Shown here piece after piece: positions 26,479 to 35,020 of a DNA stretch of 64,000 nucleotides (the first letter of the stretch is position 1; each line of letters begins with the position of its first letter). Under the pieces are notes generated by a model. It was not told where the DNA came from, made no database searches, and was given only the letters and a program-made list of their open reading frames with translations. The position numbers were made by a program, and so were the translations under genes. Source of the stretch: Lachnospiraceae bacterium (GTDB lineage Bacteria; Bacillota; Clostridia; Lachnospirales; Lachnospiraceae); assembly GCA_022766905.1 (NCBI GenBank), contig JALEPU010000110.1, forward strand, positions 28,060-92,059, in the 5' to 3' direction.

Positions 26479-27300
26479 TTATGCCAGGATTCCCAGTCCA
26501 TAACCTACGATACCTACTGCAAATAAGATAAAGATAATCGCAATCGGACTTACATTTTTCTTTAACAGTTTAGACACGACTAAAGTCAGAATCAGTGCCA
26601 GGATTCCCGGTAAAAGCTGATCTAAAATATCCTGTACGGTTGTAATCGTTGTCGCACCATCTGTGGTTACCTTTGAAACAACCAACGGAACATTAATTGT
26701 GGTCCATTTGGATACCAGCGCACCCATAACGAACAGACCTAAAATAGAAGCTCCTTCTGTTACCTTCTGAAGCATGTTACCAGCCAGATGTTTTACAAAG
26801 TCAAGACCTTTCTGATATCCAAACTCTAATCCAAAATATAAGGCTGCCATTCTTACCAGGTTAAAGGCAAGGAAAAATAATACAGGTCCAAGAAGGCTTC
26901 CGCCTAAAGCAAGGGAAGCTCCGATTGCTGCTGTAATTGGTCTTAAGGTTCCCCAGAAAATCGGGTCACCAACTCCGCAGAACGGTCCCATTAAACCAAC
27001 TTTAATACTTCCGATAGTAGATTCATCAATGTCAGCTCCGTTTGCTTTTGACTCCTCTAATGCTGCTGTCACTCCAAGAACAGGTCCAACCGCACCTGGT
27101 GTTACATTGAAGAAGGTAAGGTGTCTTTTTAATGCTGCTACCCGTTCTTCTTTTGTATCGTATAATCTTTTAATTGCAGGAACCATATCAAAAGCCATTC
27201 CAAGGCCATGCATTCTTTCGTAGTTAAAAGATGCCTGCTGCAGATTGGTTCTCAGAAACATATTTACCCGGTCTTTTTTTGTTAATTTCTTTTCGCTCAT
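26479..27300 (-). CDS. PTS mannose/fructose/sorbose family IID component
   Basis: The 273-residue membrane subunit has the IID signature near the N-terminus (LRTNLQQASFNYERMHGLGM), then GPFCGVGDPIFWGTLRP, and C-terminal hydrophobic helices. It forms the transport channel with IIC. Context (SorE, SorD) indicates L-sorbose as the likely substrate (SorM-like), but the mannose family cannot be assigned a sugar from sequence alone. Confidence 0.93.
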   Translation of the reverse strand: MSEKKLTKKDRVNMFLRTNLQQASFNYERMHGLGMAFDMVPAIKRLYDTKEERVAALKRHLTFFNVTPGAVGPVLGVTAALEESKANGADIDESTIGSIKVGLMGPFCGVGDPIFWGTLRPITAAIGASLALGGSLLGPVLFFLAFNLVRMAALYFGLEFGYQKGLDFVKHLAGNMLQKVTEGASILGLFVMGALVSKWTTINVPLVVSKVTTDGATTITTVQDILDQLLPGILALILTLVVSKLLKKNVSPIAIIFILFAVGIVGYGLGILA

Positions 27301-27314
27301 TTTAATCCTCCCTC

Positions 27315-28130
27315 TTACAGTTCGTCATCTAATTCATCATCCAGGTCATCCCCTGCCGGCCCTGAAGCAACTGCCGGTGCAGCTTTTACTTCTGCAAATT
27401 TAGGGTTCAGCTGTACATAGATAATGGCAAATACCGCACCCATAATTCCGAAAGCAACCAGGTTGAAATCTGTAAAGGCTGCAATGACAAATCCAAGGAA
27501 GAAGAATGGCATCAGATATTTTGCACCCATCATGTTTAATACCATTGCATATCCGACTACTACGATCATTCCGCCTGCTACGGTAAGACCTCCTGTAATT
27601 ACCTCTGGAATACTGTCTAACAGAGTCTGTACACCGGTTGGACTTACAACTGCTGCAACCAGGAAAGTTGGAATTGCAACTCGAAGTGCCTGTACTACCA
27701 ATGCTGTCACATGGCAGACATCAATCATTTTGAAATTCGCTTCTTCTGCATATTTATCTGCTGCATGCTGGAAAAAGATCGTTACGGTTCTTGCAAATAC
27801 CGTTAATACCTGTCCTGCAACTGCAACAGGAAGTGCAATGGCAATTCCGGCTGAAATAGACTGTTTTCCTACAATAACAAGGATTGTGGAAATAATACTT
27901 GCCAACGCTGAGTCAGGAGACTGAGCAGCTCCGATATTCATCCAGCCAAGGGCGATCATTTCCAGGGTTCCTCCAAGAATGACACCTGTCTGTACATCAC
28001 CTAAGATAAATCCTACGACGGTACATGCAATCAAAGGACGATGGGTCTGGAAAGAGTCCAGTACGCTTCCCATTCCGGCAATACATCCAAACAAAACTAA
28101 TCCAATAATCTGAACTGTTGATAATCCCAT
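27315..28130 (-). CDS. PTS mannose/fructose/sorbose family IIC component
   Basis: The 271-residue polytopic membrane permease starts QIIGLVLFGCIAGMGSVLDS and contains QTGVILGGTLEMIALGWMNIGAAQSPD, the family hallmark. Many hydrophobic segments follow. The C-terminal tail is strikingly acidic (DDLDDELDDEL). It lies between the IIB and IID genes in the usual order. Confidence 0.94.
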   Translation of the reverse strand: MGLSTVQIIGLVLFGCIAGMGSVLDSFQTHRPLIACTVVGFILGDVQTGVILGGTLEMIALGWMNIGAAQSPDSALASIISTILVIVGKQSISAGIAIALPVAVAGQVLTVFARTVTIFFQHAADKYAEEANFKMIDVCHVTALVVQALRVAIPTFLVAAVVSPTGVQTLLDSIPEVITGGLTVAGGMIVVVGYAMVLNMMGAKYLMPFFFLGFVIAAFTDFNLVAFGIMGAVFAIIYVQLNPKFAEVKAAPAVASGPAGDDLDDELDDEL

Positions 28131-28154
28131 TTTTTTCGTTCTCCTCTCCGTTTT

Positions 28155-28634
28155 CTATTCTGTAATCTTACTCATGAGATCTACTTTTTTATCGGTAGCA
28201 ATCGGACGGATTTCCAATTCGATTCCCATCTCGTGAAGTTTTTTAAATGCTTCTACATCGCTGTCATCCACAGAAACTGCTTTTGTAATCTGGCGTTTTC
28301 CTGTTTTGAAAGACATACCGCCAACATTTACGCTTTTAATCGGAACTCCGGCTTCTGCCATTCTAAGGACATCCTGGGGGCATGTATATAAGAAAAATAC
28401 GGTGTCCTTTTCATATTTTGGATTGTTGTAGACACGAACTGCTTTTGCTACATCTACTACACTTACCTTAATTCCCGGAGGGCCTACCTGTAACAGTAAG
28501 CTCTTTCTGATCTGATCATTTGCTACTTCGTCACTGCATACGATAATTCTTTCTGCATTGGCTTCCTTTGCCCATACGGTTGCTACCTGTCCATGAATCA
28601 AACGGTCGTCAATTCTGACTAAATTGATTTTCAT
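28155..28634 (-). CDS. PTS mannose/fructose/sorbose family IIB component
   Basis: The 159-residue cytoplasmic phosphocarrier has its phosphorylation site in VRIDDRLIHGQVATVW (His14). It passes phosphate from IIA to the incoming sugar. The start overlaps the IIA stop by four bases (ATGA). Confidence 0.95.
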   Translation of the reverse strand: MKINLVRIDDRLIHGQVATVWAKEANAERIIVCSDEVANDQIRKSLLLQVGPPGIKVSVVDVAKAVRVYNNPKYEKDTVFFLYTCPQDVLRMAEAGVPIKSVNVGGMSFKTGKRQITKAVSVDDSDVEAFKKLHEMGIELEIRPIATDKKVDLMSKITE

Positions 28635-29065
28635 AGTTCATCCTCCTCTTCGGCTTCTGCTGCGTTTGCTTTTAACATGTTTTTACATGATTTGATATAA
28701 GTATCTTTTCCAAGGCTCTCGTATACTTCCTGTGCTTTGATCTCCTCATTCATCGTGCGAAGGCCGATGACATCGATCAGCATTGGAAGGCTTAATCCGG
28801 TAATAATATCCATTCTCTCCTGGTTTGCTGCAACTTCAAAAGCAGCGTTGTAAGGACTTCCTCCAAACAAGTCTACAAGAAATAAAATTTCTTCATCTGC
28901 TGCCAGCGGATCAATAATTTCGTGATACTTCTTTTTTAATGTCTCTGCATTCTGTCCCGGTTCAAAAGTAACCACATCAAGATGATCGATCTGTCCAAAT
29001 ACCAGATTTGCTGCATCTACAACTCCAGGGGCCAATTTACCATGGGCTGCTAAAATAATATTCAT
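28631..29065 (-). CDS. PTS mannose/fructose/sorbose family IIA component
   Basis: The 144-residue EIIA-Man-type protein accepts phosphate from HPr on His8 (IILAAHGKLAPGV). FLVDLFGGSPYNAA is also characteristic. The start is the ATG at 29063-29065, seven bases after GGAGG. It is the first gene of the sorbose operon, about 65 bp downstream of a consensus promoter. Confidence 0.95.
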   Translation of the reverse strand: MNIILAAHGKLAPGVVDAANLVFGQIDHLDVVTFEPGQNAETLKKKYHEIIDPLAADEEILFLVDLFGGSPYNAAFEVAANQERMDIITGLSLPMLIDVIGLRTMNEEIKAQEVYESLGKDTYIKSCKNMLKANAAEAEEEDEL

Positions 29066-29108
29066 CCATCTTCCTCCATGTTGCATAATTTTTTATTTTC
29101 TTTTCGCG

Positions 29109-29123
29109 CGAAATTTAATTTTG
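29109..29123 (-). promoter_or_regulatory. Candidate operator downstream of the sorbose promoter
   Basis: Plus-strand CGAAATTTAATTTTG matches the site at 29171-29185 at 13 of 15 positions and lies between the -10 and the IIA start. It overlaps a palindrome TTTCGCGCGAAA at 29102-29113. RpiR binding is inferred. Confidence 0.5.
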
Positions 29124-29130
29124 TGATTTG

Positions 29131-29159
29131 ATTATATTAAGAAATTTTGTTTTTGTCAA
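29131..29159 (-). promoter_or_regulatory. Consensus sigma-A promoter of the sorbose operon
   Basis: On the minus strand a perfect TTGACA and a perfect TATAAT are separated by 17 nt. Such a strong promoter would need a repressor to be controlled, consistent with the flanking operator-like sites. Confidence 0.85.
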
Positions 29160-29170
29160 TAGGGAATTTA

Positions 29171-29185
29171 CGAAATTTTATTTCG
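29171..29185 (-). promoter_or_regulatory. Candidate operator upstream of the sorbose promoter
   Basis: CGAAATTTTATTTCG is an inverted repeat with perfect 6-bp arms (CGAAAT / ATTTCG) around three bases. It starts 11 bp beyond the -35. Related sites occur at 29109, 31050 and 31105. Confidence 0.55.
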
Positions 29186-29330
29186 CCCCTCATTTTTCTT
29201 TTTTTGTCCGGATTTCAATCAGGTCCTATTTCTCTCCCGGTGCAAATTGTCTTGCTTTTTCATTTCATGTTCAGCGTATATTCGCAATTCGTTTCCCTAC
29301 TTGATTCGGTTAAATATTTTTTCATAACAA

Positions 29331-29365
29331 AAAAGCACCATCAGCTTCCTGTTGATCGTGCTTTT
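29331..29365 (-). terminator. Terminator downstream of the truncated HAD gene
   Basis: The stem AAAAGCAC-ATCA / TGAT-GTGCTTTT has one mismatch position and a 9-nt loop, followed by TTTTTTG on the minus strand. It isolates the HAD gene from the sorbose promoter. The surrounding 29186-29435 shows no gene. Confidence 0.8.
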
Positions 29366-29435
29366 CTATTTTTTACATATATTTATTTTTATATTTACAG
29401 GAGAATACCAAAGTCAAATCGGCATTTCCAGGATT

Positions 29436-29813
29436 TTAACATTCTATACGCTCTAACAAGGGCAACAACCCTCTAAGATCACCAATGACATAATCGGCTC
29501 CTGCTTTCCGATATTTTTCTTCTGCTATATGCATGTATTTTGTTTTTTGTCCCACTGAAAGAAGGTCAAATTCCTCTTTGGAAAGTCCCAATAGGGAACT
29601 TCCTTCCAGAACACCAATAGAAATTAGTCCTGCATTTTTTCCTTCTTTTATATCGGAGATGGTATCTCCTACTTTGATTGCTGCTTCTACAGACGGTACC
29701 TGCAGCAATATCGTCGTCAGGTGAAACTCTTTGGCAATGGTCTTTATCCTGTCTTTAATGGATTCCTTGGTTACTCCATCATAGGCCTTTTTGACATGTT
29801 TAAGTTCTAACAT
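29436..29813 (-). pseudogene. Truncated phosphonatase-like HAD hydrolase
   Basis: The 125-residue product matches only the C-terminal half of phosphonoacetaldehyde hydrolase-like HAD proteins: IKVGDTISDIKEGKNAG (motif IV with its Asp residues), IGVLEGSSLLGLSKEEF and a final GADYVIGDLRGLLPLLERI. The N-terminal nucleophile DxD and the cap are absent, and the upstream 29814-30049 holds no matching remnant that I could see. It has an ATG at 29811-29813 with a weak AAAGG site, so a short protein may be made, but it cannot be an active phosphatase. It is followed by a good terminator. Confidence 0.7.
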
Positions 29814-29989
29814 CCTTTCATCCTTTCTCTTCACTGGCTTCTTCCGGCTTCCAGTCATTTGTTTTTTTGAACAACGCCATTATAGCAATGAGATTTTTTT
29901 GGAACAAGCAAGTCGAAATTAAGCCTGTGTAATCTCCAGGTTAAATAAGAAAAGGGGACATTGCATTTTTTTTACAACCCCCCAATCAA

Positions 29990-30027
29990 AAAGCCGGAAC
30001 TCACCTAAAGTGGTAAATTCCAGCTTT
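29990..30027 (-). terminator. Terminator downstream of the Gfo/Idh gene
   Basis: A stem with AAAGC-GGAA / TTCC-GCTTT arms and an inner CACC/GGTG-type pairing lies 23 bp after the stop, followed by TTTTTGATT on the minus strand. Confidence 0.75.
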
Positions 30028-30049
30028 ATCAATCATTTTTTTCTTTCTT

Positions 30050-31027
30050 TTATTTTTCTTCTTCCGGATATTTCATTCCCCAATCCTTTCGAATCCGGGT
30101 CATCAGATCCATCACATCTTTCGTATAGGACAGTTTCATTACTGCTTCATCCCCGGAAACTGCCTGTTCCATATCTTCTACTTCATAAACCAGTGCATCT
30201 TCTGTGCTTCCGGCCCGAATGGTTTCTTTTTCCCCGCTTTCCGTATAAGTAATCACAGCTTCTTCCCCGCGAGGGTATTCATAAAGTTCCACATAACCCT
30301 TTTCAAAGGCTATGGTTCCCCTCTTTGGCTGTTTTGCATGGAGAGATAAAATGACGGATGCCATCTCTTCTTCCTTATTTTTCAACAGAATAGAGGCCTG
30401 TTCATCTACACCGGTTGGGGCATAGCGGACCTGGGACAGAACCTCCTCCGGTTTGGAGCTCATAAACCAGCGGACAAAGGAAAGTGCATAAACTCCGATA
30501 TCCAACATTGCTCCTCCTGCCAGGTTCCGGCTAAAGAACCGATTATTCATATCGTATTCTTTGTAACTTCCGAAATTCATCTGAATCAGTTTTAATGCGC
30601 CCAGTTTTCCGGACTCTATGATTTCATTTAACTTTTTATAAATTGGCATATGATAGATTGTCATAGCCTCTGCCAGAACAACCTGATTCTTCTCCGCTAA
30701 CGAAATCGCTTCTTCCAGCTCTTCACGATTCAAAGTAATGGATTTTTCGCAAAGCACATGTTTGCCGGCGGCCAGCGCTTTTCGTAAATATTGAATATGT
30801 GTATTATGAGGGGTGGAAATATAAATAATATCTACCTTATCATCCAGAAAAACATCCTCCATCGAATCATAGACCTTTTCCACTCCATATTTTTCTGCAA
30901 ATTGAACAGCTTTTTCATAAGTACGGTTTGCAACTCCGTAAAGCTTCCTTCCTTTTTTTGCCATAGCCTGAGCCAACTGATTGGCAATCACGCCGCAGCC
31001 TAAAGAAACCCAACGATATTCTTTCAT
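30050..31027 (-). CDS. Gfo/Idh/MocA family NAD(P)-dependent oxidoreductase
   Basis: The 325-residue protein has an N-terminal Rossmann domain (WVSLGCGVIANQLAQAM, then ISTPHNTHIQY) with the family's CEKSITLN segment in place of the usual EKP, and a C-terminal domain with AGGAMLDIGVYALSF. Members oxidise or reduce sugars, inositols and their derivatives. The substrate is unknown. Its promoter region shares operator-like sites with the sorbose operon, which hints at a polyol or sugar side reaction in the same regulon; this is inference. The ATG follows AAGGAGATATT. Confidence 0.88.
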   Translation of the reverse strand: MKEYRWVSLGCGVIANQLAQAMAKKGRKLYGVANRTYEKAVQFAEKYGVEKVYDSMEDVFLDDKVDIIYISTPHNTHIQYLRKALAAGKHVLCEKSITLNREELEEAISLAEKNQVVLAEAMTIYHMPIYKKLNEIIESGKLGALKLIQMNFGSYKEYDMNNRFFSRNLAGGAMLDIGVYALSFVRWFMSSKPEEVLSQVRYAPTGVDEQASILLKNKEEEMASVILSLHAKQPKRGTIAFEKGYVELYEYPRGEEAVITYTESGEKETIRAGSTEDALVYEVEDMEQAVSGDEAVMKLSYTKDVMDLMTRIRKDWGMKYPEEEK

Positions 31028-31049
31028 AATATCTCCTTCCTTTTTGGCG

Positions 31050-31064
31050 GAATTTTATTTTGTT
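31050..31064 (-). promoter_or_regulatory. Candidate operator in the Gfo/Idh leader
   Basis: CGGAATTTTATTTTG matches the sorbose site at 29171-29185 at 13 of 15 positions. It lies between the Gfo/Idh promoter and start codon. Confidence 0.45.
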
Positions 31065-31095
31065 ATTTTGTTTATTGCGATATTATATTTCTTAT

Positions 31096-31123
31096 ACTAG
31101 CATAAAATAAAATTTTGTCAATA
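31096..31123 (-). promoter_or_regulatory. Probable sigma-A promoter of the Gfo/Idh gene
   Basis: On the minus strand TTGACA and TAGTAT are separated by 16 nt, with TGC before the -10 (extended -10). Confidence 0.65.
31105..31119 (-). promoter_or_regulatory. Candidate operator overlapping the Gfo/Idh promoter
   Basis: The plus-strand TAAAATAAAATTTTG matches the reverse complement of the sorbose site at 12 of 15 positions. It spans the spacer and touches the -35, a position suited to repression. The sequence is AT-rich, so chance similarity is possible. Confidence 0.4.
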
Positions 31124-31183
31124 CGTTGTTGAGAAATAAGAAGGAATCCTGCCGGCAATCAAAAAGTTGCTCCGTAGTAGTAT

Positions 31184-31324
31184 CTGTGATACGGTCCCGG
31201 TAATCATATTGCACTTTTTCGCTGAATTTAAAAAGGCGCAATCTGGCAGTAGATTTACATGCCAGATTGCGCCTTTGTCATAAATTCCAAAAAACGTGCT
31301 TTGATTACCGGGACCGTATCACAG
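31184..31324. repeat. 141-bp nested inverted-repeat element (MITE-like)
   Basis: Perfect 23-bp terminal inverted repeats (31184-31206 and 31302-31324, beginning CTGTGATACGGTCCCGG) enclose a second perfect 17-bp inverted repeat (31232-31248 and 31260-31276) with an 11-nt loop. The intervening flanks also pair partly. On the minus strand the inner stem ends in GCGCC then TTTTTAAA, making a strong intrinsic terminator for the DUF1002 gene, whose stop lies seven bases away. There is no open frame and no clear target-site duplication. It may be a small non-autonomous mobile element or an elaborate terminator. Confidence 0.8.
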
Positions 31325-31330
31325 TTATTT

Positions 31331-32224
31331 CTATGAAAGCAGCCCCATAATTCCATCAATAATACTGTTAATTACATTCTTCACTTTCTGCCAGAAACTT
31401 TCGGAAGTAATGTCAATTCCCATATCGGAAAGCTTCTGATAAATCTCTTTTGCCTGTTCTTTCAGCTGATTAGCATCCAGATCCAGATCTGATATCTTCT
31501 GCATCAGATCTTTGATCAGCTGTTTATCATCATCCGATAAGGTAACTTCAAGTTCCTTACAGGCATCCTCGATCGCATCCATGATTTCTTCTTCTGAATC
31601 CAGATTCTCTGATACAACCTTTTCCTTAATCAGGGCAAAAAGCTGTTCCGCCTTGTCGTAGTCTCCCAGACTGCCGGCAATCTCACCGGTTGCCACCAGC
31701 TCATTGGTAGCAGCATCTTTACTTTCCTCAGAAATCTCTTCTCCGGTCATCGCCTCATAGGCTTTCATTACGCCGACCAAAGCTGCGGTACCTGTTATAT
31801 TAAAAGGTCCTGCAACCTTAATGGTCGCATCTGAAATACCTGCTGTAGCAAGGGCATTCCGATACATGCCGCTGGTACAATACGTAATATTACTTGTCTC
31901 AACATCAATTCCATTTCCCTCATCCTCTGTTACTACAAGAACAGAAGACAATGCTCGGGATCCAATTACACTGGCTGATACATAATCATCCAGATAGTCA
32001 TGTTCTTCTTCGTTGGTCACAGTGCCTACTGTATATTCACCCAGATCATCTTCATCCACACCAAGCAGTTCCAAAACCTTTTCTTTTTCAGAAGCGGTCA
32101 AATCAGCTCCTAAAGATAAATATGGTTTCTCTGTTACCGCATCCGCAGATACAGAAAACCCGGGTAAAACAGTACCGGCTATGATAACTACCGATAAAAG
32201 AAACCCAAATATTCTCTTCATCAT
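31331..32224 (-). CDS. DUF1002 family secreted protein
   Basis: The 297-residue protein begins with a signal peptide (MMKRIFGFLLSVVIIAGTVLPG, cleavage likely near VSADA). The body matches the DUF1002 family: an N-terminal ASEKEKVLELLGV segment, VVTEDEGNGIDVETSNITYC, and AGPFNITGTAALVGVMKAYE. The C-terminal part is helical and acidic. Function is unknown; it is predicted to be exported. The start is the ATG at 32222-32224 behind GAGGAG. A nested inverted-repeat terminator follows it. Confidence 0.85.
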   Translation of the reverse strand: MMKRIFGFLLSVVIIAGTVLPGFSVSADAVTEKPYLSLGADLTASEKEKVLELLGVDEDDLGEYTVGTVTNEEEHDYLDDYVSASVIGSRALSSVLVVTEDEGNGIDVETSNITYCTSGMYRNALATAGISDATIKVAGPFNITGTAALVGVMKAYEAMTGEEISEESKDAATNELVATGEIAGSLGDYDKAEQLFALIKEKVVSENLDSEEEIMDAIEDACKELEVTLSDDDKQLIKDLMQKISDLDLDANQLKEQAKEIYQKLSDMGIDITSESFWQKVKNVINSIIDGIMGLLS

Positions 32225-32241
32225 ACTTCGCTCCTCATATT

Positions 32242-32256
32242 GTACTATTCTAGTAC
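32242..32256 (-). promoter_or_regulatory. Short palindrome in the DUF1002 leader
   Basis: GTACTATTCTAGTAC has perfect 6-bp arms around three bases and lies just upstream of the ribosome binding site. It could be an operator; no regulator can be named. Confidence 0.35.
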
Positions 32257-32329
32257 TGCATCTCATACTTCCTTCTTGTAACTGTGATTGTCAAAGCCAG
32301 GCAAAATCTGTTTTGACTCACTTGGGCTA

Positions 32330-32358
32330 ATTATAACACATCTATTTCATAATGTCTT
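32330..32358 (-). promoter_or_regulatory. Probable sigma-A promoter of the DUF1002 gene
   Basis: On the minus strand AAGACA and TATAAT are separated by 17 nt with a TGT extended -10. The leader would be about 100 nt. Confidence 0.55.
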
Positions 32359-32367
32359 AACTTTCTT

Positions 32368-35001
32368 TTAAAATTTCTTTCCAATTTCACAGTCAATTAC
32401 AGCATTTTCCTGAAAAGGTGTTTCCATTGATGGAATTCTCCTCTTCTTTTTCTGACGATTTACAATCTTTCTGCGATAAAGCAGGTAAACGATAAGACCG
32501 AGAAGGGTCATCAAAAGGCCCTGATAAAATCCTGGTGAAACATAAGAAAGAACGATTTCATGAGCACCGGAAGAAGCTTCTACCGCCAGCAGCCCGTCTG
32601 CCACCGATACCGGATCCATCTCTTCTCCATCTAACGTAATCTTCCAGCCCTCGTCATACGGAATGGAAAATAAAATAAGTCCTTCCTCATCCAGCGTAAT
32701 CGTTCCGGACAAAGAATCACTGGTATACGTATCAACCCGAAAACCGTTTTTGTTCATTTTTTCTGCCACCAGATCAAATTGTTCCTGGTCAAAATCTGCC
32801 GCTGATAAACGAACAACCCCCTCCATCACATCATCATCCGCAAGCTGCAAAAGTACCTGAACAACGTCTCCCTGCTCAATCAGTCCCACATGATAAATCT
32901 CGGAATTGATTTTTTTACAAACTCTCACTTCCTGATTTACTTTTACAATGGCATTGGTCACCTGGCTGCCATCGTAATGAATATACAGATCCTCCCCGCC
33001 ATAGGTCGGAAGGGTAAAGACCATATTATCCGACTGGCTGCTTGTGTTTTCAAAGGTATACTCGCCATCATTGGTCCATTCTATTTCACAGTCATTGGTC
33101 TCCGGATCCAGAATCGGGATGTCATGGAAAATCTCATCCATGCCATAAGCCTGTTCGACAAAGTCATTTTGCACCCGGAACGGATAAGCACTTTCATAAA
33201 ACCAGTCTTCCAGGTAACCCTCTACGCCATACCCGATGAAGGTTTCATATGGATTTTCCAGCAAATCCATGTCGTCGTAACTTTTTACTACTTTAAAACC
33301 ATTCAGATTTTCGTCATCGTCCCGCCGGATATTGTATTTTACGTGAAAAAGCATATTTGTAAGAGGAGTTGCCCCTTTATATAAATATTCATTGGCTCCT
33401 GTAAAAAATCCAAAGTGATCCATCATGGAAACGGCGCCTCCATTGGCAGTAGAACCAAACATGGTCACACATTTCAGATTATGCCAGATCTCTTCATCCA
33501 GCATTTTGCTGGAAATCAGATCTGTTCTTACCAGTTCATCACCTATCTCTTCTTTTACTTCTTCGATTGCCTCTGTATCACTGAAAAACTTCGGCACATC
33601 AATCTGTCCGTTTTCATCAAAACCATAAAAAGTAAGGCTGGCCGCTTCTACCAAAGCCACCAGGGTAAGGCTGACCGCACAAACTTTCCAGGCGATTTTT
33701 CTCTTTGAATAAAAAAGCAGAATCAATCCATAAAAAACAATCAGCCCCATCGACAGCCCCAAAGAAAGATATCCGATTTCCTTGTCGCTTTGCCAGTAAA
33801 ACAAGCCAAGCAACAGAAGCGATGCACAAAGTGCCAAGGCTACATGGCCGATTCGCATTGCTTTGATCTTCTCAAAAGCCTCAAATCCGGTAAAAATAAT
33901 CAAAAACAGGTATAAAAATGCAAACCGGTTCGGAATTCCATACTGATCGTGGAATCCATGCCAGATAAAGTTCAGAATCTGTTCATTGAAACTGACAACA
34001 AAAATCGCCAGAAATCCGATTCTTTTTATTTTACTCCAAAGAGAAATTCTTCTCCCAAACAAATACAAAAAGACAAGAAACAGGGAGAGCATTCCTACAT
34101 ACAAGTTGGCATTTCCGTCAAAATTATCATTGGTAATCGGCTTCGTCACCGCCAGATGGGTAGACAGAATATCCCACAAATTGGTATACCAGCTATGTTC
34201 CGGCAAGGTCATAAGCTCCGCAGATGCTGTATTCATAATTCCAAGGTAAGCAGGGACCAGACCGATTCCCGCTAAAGCCGCAGCAAGCAAAGAAGAAAAT
34301 CCAAAGAGCAGCCCGCCCTTTACAAACTGACCCACACTTTTGTGGTCGTAAAAGACAAACCAGAGAACCAGAAAAATACAGATCATAAAGGCCATATAAA
34401 AATTGCCGATCATGGCAAGAGCCAAAGTCCAGCAATAAAGCCTTCCGTCTCTTTTTTTCATAATATTGTCAAATCCCATCAGAACCAGTGGAAACATGAC
34501 AATAGAATCCAGCCACATCACGTTCCAGCTATAGCCAATGATATAGTTGGAGAGGGAAAATGCCGTAGAAAAGGCCAGAACCCTCCAGTTCTTTTTGTCC
34601 GATCTGGAAATCAAAAAGCAGGTTGTGGTAAGGCCGATCAGACTGATCTTTAGTACAATCAAAAAACTGACTGCCATATTAAGTCCGGTCTTTGGCACAA
34701 GCAAGATCAAAAGGTTCAGAGGACTGGAAAGATAATAGGACCAGAGCGATAGAAAGTTATACCCAAGACCTCCGTTCCAGGAATAAAAAAAAGAATCCAG
34801 ATGTTTTAATTTTTCCTGATACTCGGAGAAAAAAGGCATATACTGATGGAGTCCGTCAATAATCACCAGAGACCGGTCTCCGAAAGGCTCTACCCCGCAT
34901 ACCATGCATACAACAAGCATCACCAAAAAAGGAATGGAAAATCCCGCTATGTATACCCAATTTTCTTTTGCCCATGCTTTTAACTGTCCTGTTCGTGTCA
35001 T
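32368..35001 (-). CDS. YfhO family large membrane protein
   Basis: The 877-residue protein has about a dozen hydrophobic segments in the first 450 residues, an extracytoplasmic domain (about 460-820) and a last membrane helix near 835-855 with a basic cytoplasmic tail. N-terminal DGLHQYMPFFSEYQEKL and SFFYSWNGGLGYNFLSLWSYYL are typical of YfhO proteins, which glycosylate lipoteichoic acid or related surface polymers. The adjoining glycosyltransferase gene fits a surface-polymer role. The acceptor is unknown. Confidence 0.9.
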   Translation of the reverse strand: MTRTGQLKAWAKENWVYIAGFSIPFLVMLVVCMVCGVEPFGDRSLVIIDGLHQYMPFFSEYQEKLKHLDSFFYSWNGGLGYNFLSLWSYYLSSPLNLLILLVPKTGLNMAVSFLIVLKISLIGLTTTCFLISRSDKKNWRVLAFSTAFSLSNYIIGYSWNVMWLDSIVMFPLVLMGFDNIMKKRDGRLYCWTLALAMIGNFYMAFMICIFLVLWFVFYDHKSVGQFVKGGLLFGFSSLLAAALAGIGLVPAYLGIMNTASAELMTLPEHSWYTNLWDILSTHLAVTKPITNDNFDGNANLYVGMLSLFLVFLYLFGRRISLWSKIKRIGFLAIFVVSFNEQILNFIWHGFHDQYGIPNRFAFLYLFLIIFTGFEAFEKIKAMRIGHVALALCASLLLLGLFYWQSDKEIGYLSLGLSMGLIVFYGLILLFYSKRKIAWKVCAVSLTLVALVEAASLTFYGFDENGQIDVPKFFSDTEAIEEVKEEIGDELVRTDLISSKMLDEEIWHNLKCVTMFGSTANGGAVSMMDHFGFFTGANEYLYKGATPLTNMLFHVKYNIRRDDDENLNGFKVVKSYDDMDLLENPYETFIGYGVEGYLEDWFYESAYPFRVQNDFVEQAYGMDEIFHDIPILDPETNDCEIEWTNDGEYTFENTSSQSDNMVFTLPTYGGEDLYIHYDGSQVTNAIVKVNQEVRVCKKINSEIYHVGLIEQGDVVQVLLQLADDDVMEGVVRLSAADFDQEQFDLVAEKMNKNGFRVDTYTSDSLSGTITLDEEGLILFSIPYDEGWKITLDGEEMDPVSVADGLLAVEASSGAHEIVLSYVSPGFYQGLLMTLLGLIVYLLYRRKIVNRQKKKRRIPSMETPFQENAVIDCEIGKKF

Positions 35002-35020
35002 ACTATGAATTCCTTTCTAA

